Source: Streptomyces sp. TS71-3 (GTDB lineage Bacteria > Actinomycetota > Actinomycetes > Streptomycetales > Streptomycetaceae). Taken from it: a stretch of DNA of 64,000 nt. The stretch is from positions 2,418,001 through 2,482,000 of the forward strand of contig NZ_BNEL01000003.1 in the NCBI RefSeq assembly GCF_018327685.1. The letters run 5' to 3'. The position numbers and the translations under genes were made by a program. Under the pieces are notes generated by a model. That model was not told where the DNA came from, made no database searches, and saw nothing but the letters and a program-made list of their open reading frames with translations. Each line of letters opens with the position of its first letter. Positions within the stretch are counted from its first letter, which is position 1. This document shows positions 40,441 through 50,442 of this stretch, piece after piece.

Positions 40441-41110
40441 TTACGGAATTTGTTAACCGGCGGTTTCCTGATGCGCGTGATCAGCGGCATCGACACCGCC
40501 CTGGGGGGCCTCGGGGGCAGGCTCACCGGCCAGCCCGTGTCCCGGCTGCTCGGCGGGGCCTTCCGCGGCAGGGTGCCGGTGTACGCGTCCAGCATGAGCC
40601 GCCAGACACCCGTTCGTGAGGAGCTGCGGCGGATCGGCGACGCCGTGGAGGGCTACGGCTTCACCGCCGCGAAGATCAAGGTCGGGGTGCGCAACGGCCG
40701 CGACGCCGAGCTGTGGAACGGCCCCACGGCACAGCTCGTACCGGCCGTGCGGAAGACCTTCGGCGATGCGTTCCTGCTCAACGCCGACGCCAACGGCGCG
40801 TACTCGCCCGGCGGCGCGGTCGCGGTGGGCCGCCGCCTTGAGGAGTACGGCTTCTACCACCTGGAGGAGCCCAACCCCAGCTGGGAGCTGGACGACATGG
40901 GCTACGTGGCCCAGCAGCTCGACCTGCCGATCGCGGCGGCCGAGCAGGAGTTCTCGCTGGAGATCGTCCGCCGCATGATCGCGGAGCGCCTCGTCGACGT
41001 GATCCAGCCGGACGTCTGCTACCTCAGCGGCCTCAGCCGGGCCCGCCGGGTGGCGGAGATGGCCGACACCGCGGGCATCCCCTGCACCCCGCACTCGTCG
41101 CTTCAGCCGC
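40441..41110 (+). pseudogene. Enolase-superfamily dehydratase remnant (lacks its N-terminal domain)
   Basis: The frame reads as the barrel part of a mandelate racemase/muconate lactonising enzyme: MRVISGIDTALGGLGGRLTG, KxK in TAAKIKVGVRNG, the metal ligands in LLNADANGAY, LEEPNPSW and AAEQEFS, and VIQPDVCYLSGLSR with HSS near the end. About the first 90-100 residues, the capping domain, are missing, and the reading runs straight into an aspartase fragment in another frame. It was probably an acid-sugar dehydratase of the neighbouring rhamnose pathway. Confidence 0.8.
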
Positions 41111-41122
41111 ACCAGGGCGGCG

Positions 41123-41593
41123 AGGAAGCCGGTCGGCATCGGCACCCCGCTGCCCGGCAAGGTACCGCCGTCGGTGATCGAGTCCCTCACGATGGTCGTC
41201 GCCCGTGTGGTGGGCAACGACGCGACGGTGAAGTTCTCCCAGACGGGCAGCGTGCTGGAGCTCAACGTCATGATGCCGGTCGTGATCGACGCGGCCCTCC
41301 AGTCGATCGGACTCCTCGCGAGCGCGGTGCGGAACCTCACCCGGCAGTGCCTGCACGGCCTCTCGGCCACCGGCAAGGGCCCAGCCGACGTCCGCCGGAG
41401 CGTCATGCTGACGACGGCGCTCTCCCCGCACATCGGCTACCACGCTGCCGCGGCCGTCACCGCCGACGCGCTGGAGTCCGGTGACGAGATCGAGACGGTG
41501 GCCCTCAGGCACGGTGTCAGCAGCGAGCAGTTCGCCGTCTGGGTCGACCCGGTCGCCATGACGGGCGATCCGCGCAGGCCCGGCACGTTCTGA
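41123..41593 (+). pseudogene. Aspartate ammonia-lyase/fumarase-type C-terminal fragment
   Basis: Starting just after the enolase remnant and in a different frame, the sequence shows the flexible-loop motif as PLPGKVPPSVIES. It is followed by VVARVVGNDATVKFSQTGSVLELNVMMPV, SIGLLASAVRNLTRQCLHGLSA and ALSPHIGYHAAAAV, the C-terminal half of aspartase. The N-terminal two-thirds is absent. A deletion that fused two genes explains both fragments. Confidence 0.8.
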
Positions 41594-41630
41594 GCGGGTG
41601 GACCTGCCGGCGCTGCCCGCGATCTCTTGC

Positions 41631-44600
41631 TCATTCCGGGGTGTATTCCACGATGAGCTGGCGGCACTGCCGCGCGCGGTCCGCCAGTTCCCCACCTACG
41701 GTGGAGAGCTCATCCAGGTACAGGCGCACGTCAGTGATGGTGTCGTGATACCGGCCTCGTGACAGGAACACCTCGGTTGCTTCCGCCACGTTGTTCTCAG
41801 GTTCGAGGAGCAGCACCCGGAACAGGTCGAAGAACCCGGTCGTATTCTCCTGGGCCGTCACCACCGGGGAACCGAGCAGCTCGGTCCACCGTTCCGCACA
41901 TGCCTCGGGTCCCGATGTCACCGTGTCCAGCAGCAGTTCTGCGAAAAGCAGGTGAGGATCGTCGGGTTTGGTCGCGGCAGCCAGTTCGAAGTCCTCCCGC
42001 GCACGTGGGTAGCGGCCTGCCTGTTGGTGTGCCTTCGCTCGCTCGATGTGGGCCGAAGCGTCCGTGGGGTTGAGAGCGAGGGCAGCGGTCTGGTCGGCGA
42101 CGGCCTCGTCCAGGCGGCCTGCATGCCGGTGAGCCCTCCCTCGCTGAACGAGAGTAAAGGTGTTGGTGGGGTTGAGAGCGAGGGCGGCGGTGAAGTCGGC
42201 GATGGCCTCGTCGAGGCGGCCCGCTTGCCAGTGCGCGTCACCCCGGGCGTCGAAGGCCAAGGCGTCCGCGGGGTCCAGGTCGAGGGCAGCGGTCAGGTCG
42301 GCGACGGCTTCGTCGAGGCGGTCCGCCCACATGTGCGTCTCCCCCCGCTCGGTGAGGGCCAAGGCGTAGGCGGGGTCGAGGGCGAGGGCGGCGGTGAAGT
42401 CGGCGATGGCCTCGTCGAAGCGGTCCGCCAGCCGGTGCGCCCTCCCTCGGTGAACGAGGGCCAAGGCGTAGGCGGGGCTGAGGGCGAGGGCGGCGGTGAA
42501 GTCGGCGATGGCTTCGTCGAGGCGGCGCGCCATCCGGTGCGCGTGGCCCCGACAGACAAAGGCGAAGGCGTAGGCGGGGTCGAGGTCGAGGGCGGCGGTC
42601 AGGTCGGCGATGGCTTCGTCGAGGCGGCCCGCCATCCGGTGCGTCTCCCCCCGCTCGGCGAGGGCCGAGGCGTGGGTGGGGTCGTGGTCGAGGGCGGCGG
42701 TGTAGTCGGCGATGGCCTCGTCCAGGCGGCGCGCCTCCCGGTGCGTGTAGCCCCGCTGAACGAGGGCCAAGGCGCGGGTGGAATCGTGGTCGAGGGCGGC
42801 GGTGTAGTCGGCGATGGCCTCGTCGAGGCGACCCGCTTCCCGGTAGGCGTGGCCCCGACCGACGAAGGCCCAGGCGTCGGTGGGGTTGAGGTCGAGGGCA
42901 GTGGTGAAGTCGGCGATGGCCTCGTCGAAGCGGCGCGCCAGCCGGTGTGCCTCCCCTCGCAGAACGAGGGCCAGGGAGTCGGCGGGGTCGAGGCCGAAGG
43001 CAGTGGTGAAGTCGGCGACGGCCTCGTCGAAGCGGCCTGCGAGCTGGTGCGTGTAGCCCCGACAGGCCAAGGCCCAGGCGTCGGTGGGGTTGAGGTCGAG
43101 GGCAGTGGTGAAGTCGGCGATGGCCTCGTCGAAGCAGCCCGCCACCCGGTGCGTCTCCCCTCGCTGAACGAGGGCCAGGGAGTCGGTGGGGTCGTGGTCG
43201 AGGGCAGTGGTGAAGTCGGCGACGGCCTCGTCGAGGTGGCCGAGCGAGCGGTGGACGTCGCCCCGGTAGGCCGAGGCCTGATGGTTGTGCGGGGCGGCGG
43301 CGACGGCGCGATCGAGATCGGCGAGAGCTTCCTCGCCGCGCCCCGCCAGGTAGAGGCGCCGACCGCGGTAGGTGTGAACCCAAGCCCGGGCGGTGGGCGT
43401 CAGCTGGGCGTGGGTCAGCAGGGCGGTGAGAGAGGCGAGGCTGGGATCGTCGTCTGCCGCGGCGTTCTGGAGGCGGTGCGCCCAGGCGAGGAGAGTGGGA
43501 TCGTCCGTGTCGCGAGCTGCTTGTTCCCAGGTGTCGGTCCACCGTCGCAGTACCGGCACGTCCTGTCCGGCGGCATGAGCGGTCTGCTCCAGGGCTGCCT
43601 CGATTTCGGCTGCGGGGTGCGCACACAGCCGGTGGAAGGTCTCGGCCAGGCGGTGCTGGCGCCACCGGGGATCGCCCCACCGCTTCGCTTCGGGGATGCC
43701 CTGCTCAGCGTCGGTTCGCCAGGCGAGGTGTGCGTCGGCGAGGCGGAGGTGTGCCGTGGCCCACTGCTCGGGCGAACGGGTGCGCTCGCGGCGCACCATG
43801 CTCGCCCGTACCACTGCGTGGTACTGCTTGAAGTCGCCGTGGCCGCTGACGAACGGCTGCCCGCACAGCCACCCCCACAGGCCCTGTGCCTCCGGAGGTG
43901 CGGCGGCGGCGAACACGTCCTCGTTCAACTGCGGCGCCAGCGCGCACGCCAGCACCGCGTCCCGCTGCCGCGGATCGCCGATCCACAGCACGAAACGCTC
44001 GACGGCCGCGTCCACGGCGTCTCCGCCCTGGTCCACGACCTCGGCGGTCGTGGGCCGTGTCAGCGCGCAGAGTTCCACGAGCAGTGGCAGCCCCATCGAG
44101 AGCTGGAGCACCGCCTCCACCGCCCCGGGCTCGGTCACCCCACGTGCGGCGAGCATCGCCCGTGTCTCGGCCTCCGTGAACACCTCCAGCGGAACATCCG
44201 CCACCACGGCCCGCAACGGCGCCCAGTCCCGCTCCGTGAGCTCGTCACGCCCCGCGAGCACCACCATCACGTTGGCCGGCAGCAGCCCGAAGGCGTCCTG
44301 GAGCAGATCGCGCAACCACCCGTCCAGATAACGGTTGGTCTGCTCCCAGGTGTCGAAGAACAGCACCACCCACCGGTACTGGTCGCACAGCCGGTCCAAC
44401 TCGGCGACGAACGCCTCGCTGAGCGCGGCCACGTCACCCCCGCGCTTCCGACGCCCCCTGGCCCCGGCACTTGCCCGCAGCCGATCCAGCCCCTGCGCCG
44501 CGGCCTCCGGATTCGCCATGGCGGCCACCGTCGAGGCTCCGGGAATCAACGACACCGCCCCCAGCGTGGCCTGTGCCACCAGCCGGCTCGACAACGACGC

Positions 44601-45023
44601 GCCGGCTTCGGCCGCGCCGGCTTCCTCTGCTGACGCCGACTCGGTGGCAGCCTCCTGCTCCCGGCGGAACTGTTCGGCCGCTCGGTCGAACCCCTTCAGA
44701 GGGCCCGCCTCCTCTGCCAGCTGCCGGACCACCTCCGACAGTGCCTGTGGTACGCCGTTGACATCGTTCTCGTCCACCAGCGCGGTCACCACACCCGCCC
44801 GCCCAGCTGCCTCCCGCCACTGCCGCAGCAACGTGGACTTCCCCACCCCGCCGACCCCGCGCACATGGAACAGGAAATCCGCCGGATCCCCCTCCGACAG
44901 CGGATCCCTCGCCAGGTTCTCCACGAACAGTGACAACTGCGCACGCCTGCCCACGAACTGTGTCAGCGCACGCTTTCGAATCAGCTCGCCACGCGATGGA
45001 CGCTCACGACCCGATCCCGACAT
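41631..45023 (-). CDS. STAND-type ATPase with 14 TPR repeats
   Basis: A 1130-residue protein. The N-terminal NTPase has FVGRRAQLSLF, the P-loop GVGGVGKSTLL (56-66), Walker B WVVLFFDTWE and the arginine-sensor-like VLAGRDELTERDW. A helical arm follows. The C-terminal half is 14 consecutive 34-residue TPRs of the form RGxxHRxAGRLDEAIADFTA, so similar that the DNA is a 102-bp tandem repeat. A short unrelated tail ends the protein. STAND ATPases are signal-triggered switches that assemble on ligand binding; relatives act in regulation, cell death and phage defence. No effector domain is recognisable. ATG 45023 was preferred to 45317. Confidence 0.88.
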   Translation of the reverse strand: MSGSGRERPSRGELIRKRALTQFVGRRAQLSLFVENLARDPLSEGDPADFLFHVRGVGGVGKSTLLRQWREAAGRAGVVTALVDENDVNGVPQALSEVVRQLAEEAGPLKGFDRAAEQFRREQEAATESASAEEAGAAEAGASLSSRLVAQATLGAVSLIPGASTVAAMANPEAAAQGLDRLRASAGARGRRKRGGDVAALSEAFVAELDRLCDQYRWVVLFFDTWEQTNRYLDGWLRDLLQDAFGLLPANVMVVLAGRDELTERDWAPLRAVVADVPLEVFTEAETRAMLAARGVTEPGAVEAVLQLSMGLPLLVELCALTRPTTAEVVDQGGDAVDAAVERFVLWIGDPRQRDAVLACALAPQLNEDVFAAAAPPEAQGLWGWLCGQPFVSGHGDFKQYHAVVRASMVRRERTRSPEQWATAHLRLADAHLAWRTDAEQGIPEAKRWGDPRWRQHRLAETFHRLCAHPAAEIEAALEQTAHAAGQDVPVLRRWTDTWEQAARDTDDPTLLAWAHRLQNAAADDDPSLASLTALLTHAQLTPTARAWVHTYRGRRLYLAGRGEEALADLDRAVAAAPHNHQASAYRGDVHRSLGHLDEAVADFTTALDHDPTDSLALVQRGETHRVAGCFDEAIADFTTALDLNPTDAWALACRGYTHQLAGRFDEAVADFTTAFGLDPADSLALVLRGEAHRLARRFDEAIADFTTALDLNPTDAWAFVGRGHAYREAGRLDEAIADYTAALDHDSTRALALVQRGYTHREARRLDEAIADYTAALDHDPTHASALAERGETHRMAGRLDEAIADLTAALDLDPAYAFAFVCRGHAHRMARRLDEAIADFTAALALSPAYALALVHRGRAHRLADRFDEAIADFTAALALDPAYALALTERGETHMWADRLDEAVADLTAALDLDPADALAFDARGDAHWQAGRLDEAIADFTAALALNPTNTFTLVQRGRAHRHAGRLDEAVADQTAALALNPTDASAHIERAKAHQQAGRYPRAREDFELAAATKPDDPHLLFAELLLDTVTSGPEACAERWTELLGSPVVTAQENTTGFFDLFRVLLLEPENNVAEATEVFLSRGRYHDTITDVRLYLDELSTVGGELADRARQCRQLIVEYTPE

Positions 45024-45155
45024 GCCATCGCCCCCTGCTGCCCTGCCTGCCGCGCGCCGCGTCACGCCCAAGAGTATGGCGGGGGTGCGGGGAAGTGCGG
45101 GGCGCCGCGGCCGACTTCGAGCGCCGCCTTCTGAGTCCCCCGTAGGGTGCGGTGG

Positions 45156-46073
45156 ATGACCGATGCATCCATCGTTCCGGGGAACCCCGATCGGCGCGGC
45201 CCAGGCCGGTATCTGTGGTGGCTGATCGCCTGCCAGCGTGGCCGGTGCGCGGCCGGGGCGGCGTTGGGCAGCGCGTGGATGGTTGGTCTGACGCTGCCTC
45301 CCCTCGTGCTCTCCCATGCGCCCGCGGCGGGCGCGGACGCACCCGGACCGCCCTCCGTCCTGCGCGATCCGGCCTCCGGCGTCGAGGTCGCGCCCGGCAA
45401 GCTGACCGCGCTGGTCAGCGCCCGGCCGTCGGAGGCCGCGGCCGTGATCGACCGCCTCGGCCGGTTCACCGGCACCGCGGCGACCTGGGGCGGGGTACGG
45501 CTCGACGGCATCGCCCTCGAACAGGTCCGCGACCGCATCCTGGTCGCCGACAGCGAGGCCGACCTGTTCGCCGGCACGCTGCGCGAGGTGGTCGCGGGTC
45601 GCCGGGAACGGAGCGAGGACGCCCTCGCCGGGGCCGTCCGCGCGGCCATGGCGGACGACATCGTGCTCGGCCTGCCCGACGGGCTCGACTCGCCCATCGA
45701 CGCGCGGGGCCGCAACCTCTCCGGCGGCCAGCGCCAGCGCGTCCGCCTGGTAAGGGCACTACTGGCCGATCCCGAGGTACTGCTGGCGACCGAGCCCACC
45801 TCGGCGCTGGACGCGCACACCGAAGCGGCCGTCGCGGCCCGGCTGCGCGCCGTGCGCGACGGCCGTACCACCGTGGTCGCCAGCACCTCACCGCTCCTGC
45901 TGGACCGGGCGGACGTCGTGTACTACCTCGTCGACGGCCAGGCAGCCGCCGCCGGAAGCCACCGGGAACTCCTCCGAGGCCAGTCCGGCTACCGAAGGCT
46001 GGTCTCGCGCGGCGCGGAGGGCGAGACGGACCCGGACGGAGACGGACAACCGCCCCGGCAGGCCGCCCGATGA
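45156..46073 (+). CDS. ABC exporter-like protein, membrane domain deleted, degenerate ATP site
   Basis: A 305-residue protein. It keeps the first membrane helix of an ABC exporter ([30 protein letters not shown]), then jumps straight to the nucleotide-binding domain; helices 2-6 are missing. The Walker A lysine motif is lost ([15 protein letters not shown]), Walker B reads LLATEP instead of LLLDEP, and the H-loop histidine is a serine (VVASTSP). The signature [18 protein letters not shown] is intact. It overlaps the next gene by 4 bases (ATGA). It may be a decaying subunit or a specialised partner that supplies only the signature motif. Confidence 0.8.
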   Translation: MTDASIVPGNPDRRGPGRYLWWLIACQRGRCAAGAALGSAWMVGLTLPPLVLSHAPAAGADAPGPPSVLRDPASGVEVAPGKLTALVSARPSEAAAVIDRLGRFTGTAATWGGVRLDGIALEQVRDRILVADSEADLFAGTLREVVAGRRERSEDALAGAVRAAMADDIVLGLPDGLDSPIDARGRNLSGGQRQRVRLVRALLADPEVLLATEPTSALDAHTEAAVAARLRAVRDGRTTVVASTSPLLLDRADVVYYLVDGQAAAAGSHRELLRGQSGYRRLVSRGAEGETDPDGDGQPPRQAAR

Positions 46074-47836
46074 CCGCCCGCTCGGGGCAGGCGGCCGGGC
46101 AGCTCCCCGTCGCAGAGCCGTCCCACCTGCGCCGTGCCGCGCTCGAACTGATCCGCCTCGACACACGCGCCTTCACCGGTCTGATCGCCCTCAACGCGCT
46201 GGCGGTCGGCGCCGGCCTCGCCGGCCCGTGGCTGCTCGGCCGGATCATCGACACCGTCAGGGCGGGCGGGGGTGCGACGGCCGTGGACCGGTTCACGCTC
46301 GCCATCGTCGTGTGCGCGGTGGCCCAGCTGGTGCTCACGCGCTACGCCCGGTTGGTGGGGGACCGGTTCGGTGAGCGGACCTCGGCGCGGGTGCGGGAGC
46401 GGTTCGTCGACCGCGTGCTCGCGCTGCCGGCATCCGTCGTCGAGCGTGCCGGAACGGGCGATGTGACCACCCGCGGCAGCACGGACATCGCGTCGGTCGC
46501 CGTCACCCTGCGGGACATCAGGCCGGACATGCTCATCGCCGCGGTGCAGGCACTGTTCGTCCTCGGCGCGGTCTTCGCCCTCGACCCGCTGCTCGGCGCC
46601 TGCGCGGTCGTGGGCCTGAGCGGCATCCACTTCGCCGGCCACTGGTACCTGCGCCGGGCGCGCCGCGCCTATCTCGCCGTGGGAGCCGCCAATTCTGTGC
46701 TCGCGGAGCTCGTGGCGACCACGGCCTCCGGCGCGCGCACCGTCGAGGCCTTCGGGCTCCAGCAGCAACGCATCACCGCGTGCCGGGCGGCGATCGAGAG
46801 GTGCCGGCGCACCCGGATGAGAACGCTGTTCCTGCGCAGCGTGCTCCTCCCGTCCGTGGACGTCTCCTACGCCGTTCCGGTGGTCGCCGTGCTGCTCGTC
46901 GGCGGCGTGCTGCACGACCACGGCGCCATGAGCCTGGGCGCGGTCGTCGCCTCCGCGGTGTATCTGCGGCAGCTGTCCGCCCCGCTGGACACGATCCTCC
47001 AGCGTCTGGAGCAGTTGCAGAGCAGCAGCGCGTCCTTCGCCCGGATCGAGGGGCTGGCGCAGGTGTCCCGGGCCCCCGCGGGCACCTCCCGCGCCCCCGC
47101 CGACGACCGCATCGAGGTGACCGGCGCCCGCTACGGCTACGACGGCGGCGGCGACGTGCTGCACGGCATCGACCTGACCGTGCGGGAGGGCGAACGGCTG
47201 GCGATCGTCGGCCCTTGCGGCGCGGGCAAGTCCACCCTGAGCAGGCTGCTCGCGGGCATCGACGCACCCCGCACCGGAACGGTGACGGTCGGCGGTGTCC
47301 CGATCCGCGACCTCGGCCCCGACCTGCTGCGCCGGCAGGTCGTCCTGATCACCCAGGAACACCACGTCTTCCTCGGCACGGTCCGCGACAACCTGCTGAT
47401 CGCGGCGGAGACCGCCACCGACACCGAACTCCACGCCGCCCTGGCCGCCGTCGGTGCCGAGTGGGCCGACGAGCTGCCGGACGGCCTGGACACCGAGCTG
47501 GGCGCCGCGGGACATCGGCTCGACGGCGCGCAGGCGCAGCAACTCGCCCTGGCGCGCTTGGTGCTGGCCGATCCGCACACGCTGATACTCGACGAGGCCA
47601 CCGCACTCCTCGACCCGCACACCGCACGCCACACCGAACGCGCGCTGGCCGCCGTACTCAAGGGACGCACCGTCATCGCCGTCGCGCACCGCCTGCACAC
47701 CGCGCACGACGCCGATCGGATCGCCGTGATGGACAGCGGCCGCATCACCGAACTCGGCACCCACGACGACCTCGTGACCTCCGACGGCGCCTACGCCGCG
47801 CTGTGGCGGTCATGGCACGGCGAGCGGCCGTCGTAG
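46070..47836 (+). CDS. ABC exporter half-transporter (TMD-NBD) with altered signature motif
   Basis: A 588-residue exporter. It has six membrane helices (about 35-330) and an ATPase domain with intact Walker [12 protein letters not shown]-loop ITQEHH, Walker [12 protein letters not shown] and H-loop VAHRL. Its signature motif is changed from LSGGQ to LDGAQAQQ. This is the mirror image of the defects in the upstream protein, so a heterodimer would have exactly one complete ATP site. The substrate is unknown; the family exports lipids, peptides or drugs. Confidence 0.9.
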   Translation: MTARSGQAAGQLPVAEPSHLRRAALELIRLDTRAFTGLIALNALAVGAGLAGPWLLGRIIDTVRAGGGATAVDRFTLAIVVCAVAQLVLTRYARLVGDRFGERTSARVRERFVDRVLALPASVVERAGTGDVTTRGSTDIASVAVTLRDIRPDMLIAAVQALFVLGAVFALDPLLGACAVVGLSGIHFAGHWYLRRARRAYLAVGAANSVLAELVATTASGARTVEAFGLQQQRITACRAAIERCRRTRMRTLFLRSVLLPSVDVSYAVPVVAVLLVGGVLHDHGAMSLGAVVASAVYLRQLSAPLDTILQRLEQLQSSSASFARIEGLAQVSRAPAGTSRAPADDRIEVTGARYGYDGGGDVLHGIDLTVREGERLAIVGPCGAGKSTLSRLLAGIDAPRTGTVTVGGVPIRDLGPDLLRRQVVLITQEHHVFLGTVRDNLLIAAETATDTELHAALAAVGAEWADELPDGLDTELGAAGHRLDGAQAQQLALARLVLADPHTLILDEATALLDPHTARHTERALAAVLKGRTVIAVAHRLHTAHDADRIAVMDSGRITELGTHDDLVTSDGAYAALWRSWHGERPS

Positions 47837-47848
47837 GGCCCCTTGATC

Positions 47849-47886
47849 CCCGGCAGCCTGAACCGCGGACGGTTCAGGCTGCCGGG
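47849..47886. terminator. Strong bidirectional hairpin terminator
   Basis: CCCGGCAGCCTGAACC pairs with GGTTCAGGCTGCCGGG: 16 bp without mismatch around the loop GCGGAC. It sits between the convergent ABC exporter and PL4 genes. Confidence 0.85.
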
Positions 47887-47974
47887 CCGAATCCGATGCT
47901 GTCGCGTCCTGCCCGGCCGAATCCGATGACGTCGGGTCCTGCCCGGCCGAATCCGATGGCGGTGAGCCCTGTCC
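47885..47974. repeat. Three tandem copies of a 30-bp repeat
   Basis: Copies begin at 47885, 47915 and 47945, each opening with GGCCGAATCCGATG and ending in CCTGYCC. Noncoding, directly after the hairpin. Confidence 0.85.
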
Positions 47975-48024
47975 GGCCCTCCTCCAGCAGACGGCGGACG
48001 ACCTCCGCGATCGGCCTCCGGGCC

Positions 48025-50442
48025 TCATGCGCTCCGCGCGACCCCGCTGACCCGGCCTCCGTTCGCGAAGAAGGACGCCTGCAACCGGTCGAATCGGCCG
48101 CTCGGGCGGGCACCGCCGACCGCGACGGTGACGGTCGCCGACTCGCCCGGCGCCAGTGACGCGACCACCGGCACGGGGAACGCGTTCGGGTCGGGGCCGT
48201 CGACCGAGGGAGCCTCGTCCGCCGTCCGGGCACCGTCGGACCAGAGCAGGGAGCCGAGCCGGACGTCGTTCGCGGGGCCGGAGCCCCGGTTGGTGACCTC
48301 CACCTGCCAGGTGCCCCTGCCGTGGCTGGTGCCGTGGCTGGTGACGCGGCCGCTCAGGCGTGCGGGCCGGGCCGGCCCGTCCAGCTCCAGGACGACGGTG
48401 TCCCAGCCGAACCCGTCGGAGACCGGCTCGACGGCGTCCGGCCCGACGCCTCCTCCGTTGGTGAAGGTGATCGTGTTGTCGCCGGCTTTGAGGAGCGACG
48501 CCGGGAAGGTCAGGACGCCGAGACCGGGGAAGCCGCTGCGGTCGGCCTGGCGGCCGATGGTGGAGTCGTTGTGGGCGGGCAGCGAGCCGGTGATGCCGGT
48601 GGCGGTGCCGTTGACCGCCACGGTCGGCGGTTTGCCCTGCTGCATGGACGACGACACCGTCAGGTATGCCGTCCCCTGTGGCGCTTCGGCCAGCGGGAAG
48701 TGGATGGTCCAGGTCCCCGCGTTCACCTGGGCGTAGTACCAGTCGGTGGGCTCCCAGCTCTTGCCGATGGTGAAGTCCAGGCCGCCTGGGATGAGCGACG
48801 GCTTCTCGTACGACCGGGGCATCGGGCGCGCCGGCGACTTCGTCGCGAGGGCGTACTCGCCGCCGGTGCGGTCGGCGCGGCCCAGCTGCCACAGGAACGT
48901 GCCGCGCTCCTCCGGTGTCCAGGTGAGGGGCGGGAGCACATGGTGGGAGCCGTGGAAGGTGAGCCCCGTCTGCTTGTACTGGCCGGTGATCGAGCCGTCG
49001 GCGGCGAAGACGTAGAGGGTGTAGGTGCCGGGGTCGCTGGTGCCGGGCTTCCAGGCCGGGGGGATGCCGGGCAGGGTGAAGGAGCCGTCGGCGCGGGTGC
49101 GCACGAAGTAGGTGGGCTCGTGGATGGTGTAGACGTCGGCGCCGTCCGCGAGGGACTGGGTGGTCAGCAGCACCCACAGATTGCCGGCCGGCCGCCCGTC
49201 GGCGATCCGGATCCGCCCGGACACCTCCGTGCGCTCGGCGGGCGCCGGGTACAGCGCGTCGCTCACCCAGGCGGATCCCGAGCGGTTGGCCGCGATCTCC
49301 CGCCGAGCGGTGTCCGCCGCCTCGTCGATCATGCGGTCGGGGTCCTGCGGGTCCCCGACGGTGAGGTACGTGAGCCAGGGGCCGTACAGCCGCCGGTATC
49401 CGGCGGGCAGGGCGTAGCTCGGCAGGCCGTAGTGGTTGACGCCGAAGTAGTTGAGGATCAGCGCGTCCTGGTGGATGGCCAGGTCCTGCCGCTGCGGTCC
49501 GACGCCGTAGAACCCGGCCAGCGTCTCGTCGGACACGCCGCTCAGCGGTGTGAACCAGACGCCGAAGCCGTTTCCGAAGTGCCCGAACATCGGGTTCTGG
49601 TAGTGGTACAGGCTCCAGTTGTACTTGGTGTACACCTCACCCGGCTTCAGGCCGCCGGCGTTGTTCTCCGGGGAGGGCAGATCGGGGTTGTTGACACCGT
49701 CGACCTCCCACGTCTCGTCCTGGATCGATTTCTGCGTGGCGAGGTAGGCGTACGTGGGCTGCTGGCCCTTGCCGCGCTCCCAGTTGAAGGCGTGGTCGAA
49801 GACGGCGCGGTCCCAGCGCGTGTTCATCCGCACCTCGCTGATGGAGGTGGCGGCGGTGGCGGTGAGGATGTTGTAGCCGTACAGGCCCCGCACGCCCGCG
49901 CGCATGATCAGGTGGTGCTCGTGGCGCAGCGGGTCGCTGGTGACGTCCGCGAACACCACCTCGGCCAGGTCGTGCGCCAGCCGGACGACCCGTATCTCGG
50001 TGCACACCAGGCGGGACTTGCCGCCGGCCGCGTCCACGTAGAAGGAGTGCTGGCGGTCGGGGTCGCGGGGCTCGACGCCGTTGAGGTTGCGGGCCAGTTC
50101 CGTGCCGTTCACGACCACCGAGGTCGCGGTGATCGAGACGTCGTTCCAGCCGGTGACGACCCCGCCCTGGGCGTCGTCGCGGCCGAAGGCGAACCGCGCC
50201 AGGCCGTTGTCCAGCACCACCTCCCCGACCTGTGCCGGGAAGGAGTACGTGCCCACCTCGGCGGGCTTGCCGTCGAGCAGTACCCGTACCTGCCCGCCGC
50301 CGACGGCGGCACCGGTGCCGCCCGCCGCCCCCGCGGCCTCGGCGGACGCGGCGCCCTCCGTGCCCCAGACCGTGGCCGCGGCTCCGGCGCCGATCAGGCC
50401 GAGCGTGGAACGACGACTCAGATGACTTGGCTCCCAGGACAT
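48025..50442 (-). CDS. Exported rhamnogalacturonan lyase, polysaccharide lyase family 4 (copy 1)
   Basis: An 805-residue secreted lyase that cuts the rhamnose-galacturonate backbone of pectin by beta-elimination. It has a Tat signal (HLSRRSTLGLIGAGAAATVWG), the catalytic beta-sandwich domain (VVLDNGLARFAFGRDD, WDRAVFDHAFNWERGKGQQP, LILNYFGVNHYGLP), a fibronectin-like middle domain (GSFTLPGIPPAWKPGTSDPG) and a carbohydrate-binding-like third domain (FTIGKSWEPTDWYYAQVNAGTW). A C-terminal CARDB-like module of about 110 residues is extra. ATG 50442 lies 7 bases after GAGGAG. It is a close paralogue of the gene at 53057. Confidence 0.92.
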   Translation of the reverse strand: MSWEPSHLSRRSTLGLIGAGAAATVWGTEGAASAEAAGAAGGTGAAVGGGQVRVLLDGKPAEVGTYSFPAQVGEVVLDNGLARFAFGRDDAQGGVVTGWNDVSITATSVVVNGTELARNLNGVEPRDPDRQHSFYVDAAGGKSRLVCTEIRVVRLAHDLAEVVFADVTSDPLRHEHHLIMRAGVRGLYGYNILTATAATSISEVRMNTRWDRAVFDHAFNWERGKGQQPTYAYLATQKSIQDETWEVDGVNNPDLPSPENNAGGLKPGEVYTKYNWSLYHYQNPMFGHFGNGFGVWFTPLSGVSDETLAGFYGVGPQRQDLAIHQDALILNYFGVNHYGLPSYALPAGYRRLYGPWLTYLTVGDPQDPDRMIDEAADTARREIAANRSGSAWVSDALYPAPAERTEVSGRIRIADGRPAGNLWVLLTTQSLADGADVYTIHEPTYFVRTRADGSFTLPGIPPAWKPGTSDPGTYTLYVFAADGSITGQYKQTGLTFHGSHHVLPPLTWTPEERGTFLWQLGRADRTGGEYALATKSPARPMPRSYEKPSLIPGGLDFTIGKSWEPTDWYYAQVNAGTWTIHFPLAEAPQGTAYLTVSSSMQQGKPPTVAVNGTATGITGSLPAHNDSTIGRQADRSGFPGLGVLTFPASLLKAGDNTITFTNGGGVGPDAVEPVSDGFGWDTVVLELDGPARPARLSGRVTSHGTSHGRGTWQVEVTNRGSGPANDVRLGSLLWSDGARTADEAPSVDGPDPNAFPVPVVASLAPGESATVTVAVGGARPSGRFDRLQASFFANGGRVSGVARSA

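Noticed and set aside
42000..43400. Possible CRISPR or satellite array
   Set aside because: The regular 102-bp repeats are codons of TPR units in an intact gene, with no spacer structure.
41952..44633. 893-codon plus-strand frame opposite the TPR protein
   Set aside because: It is the antisense shadow of the 102-bp TPR repeats (Gly/Val/Glu-rich).
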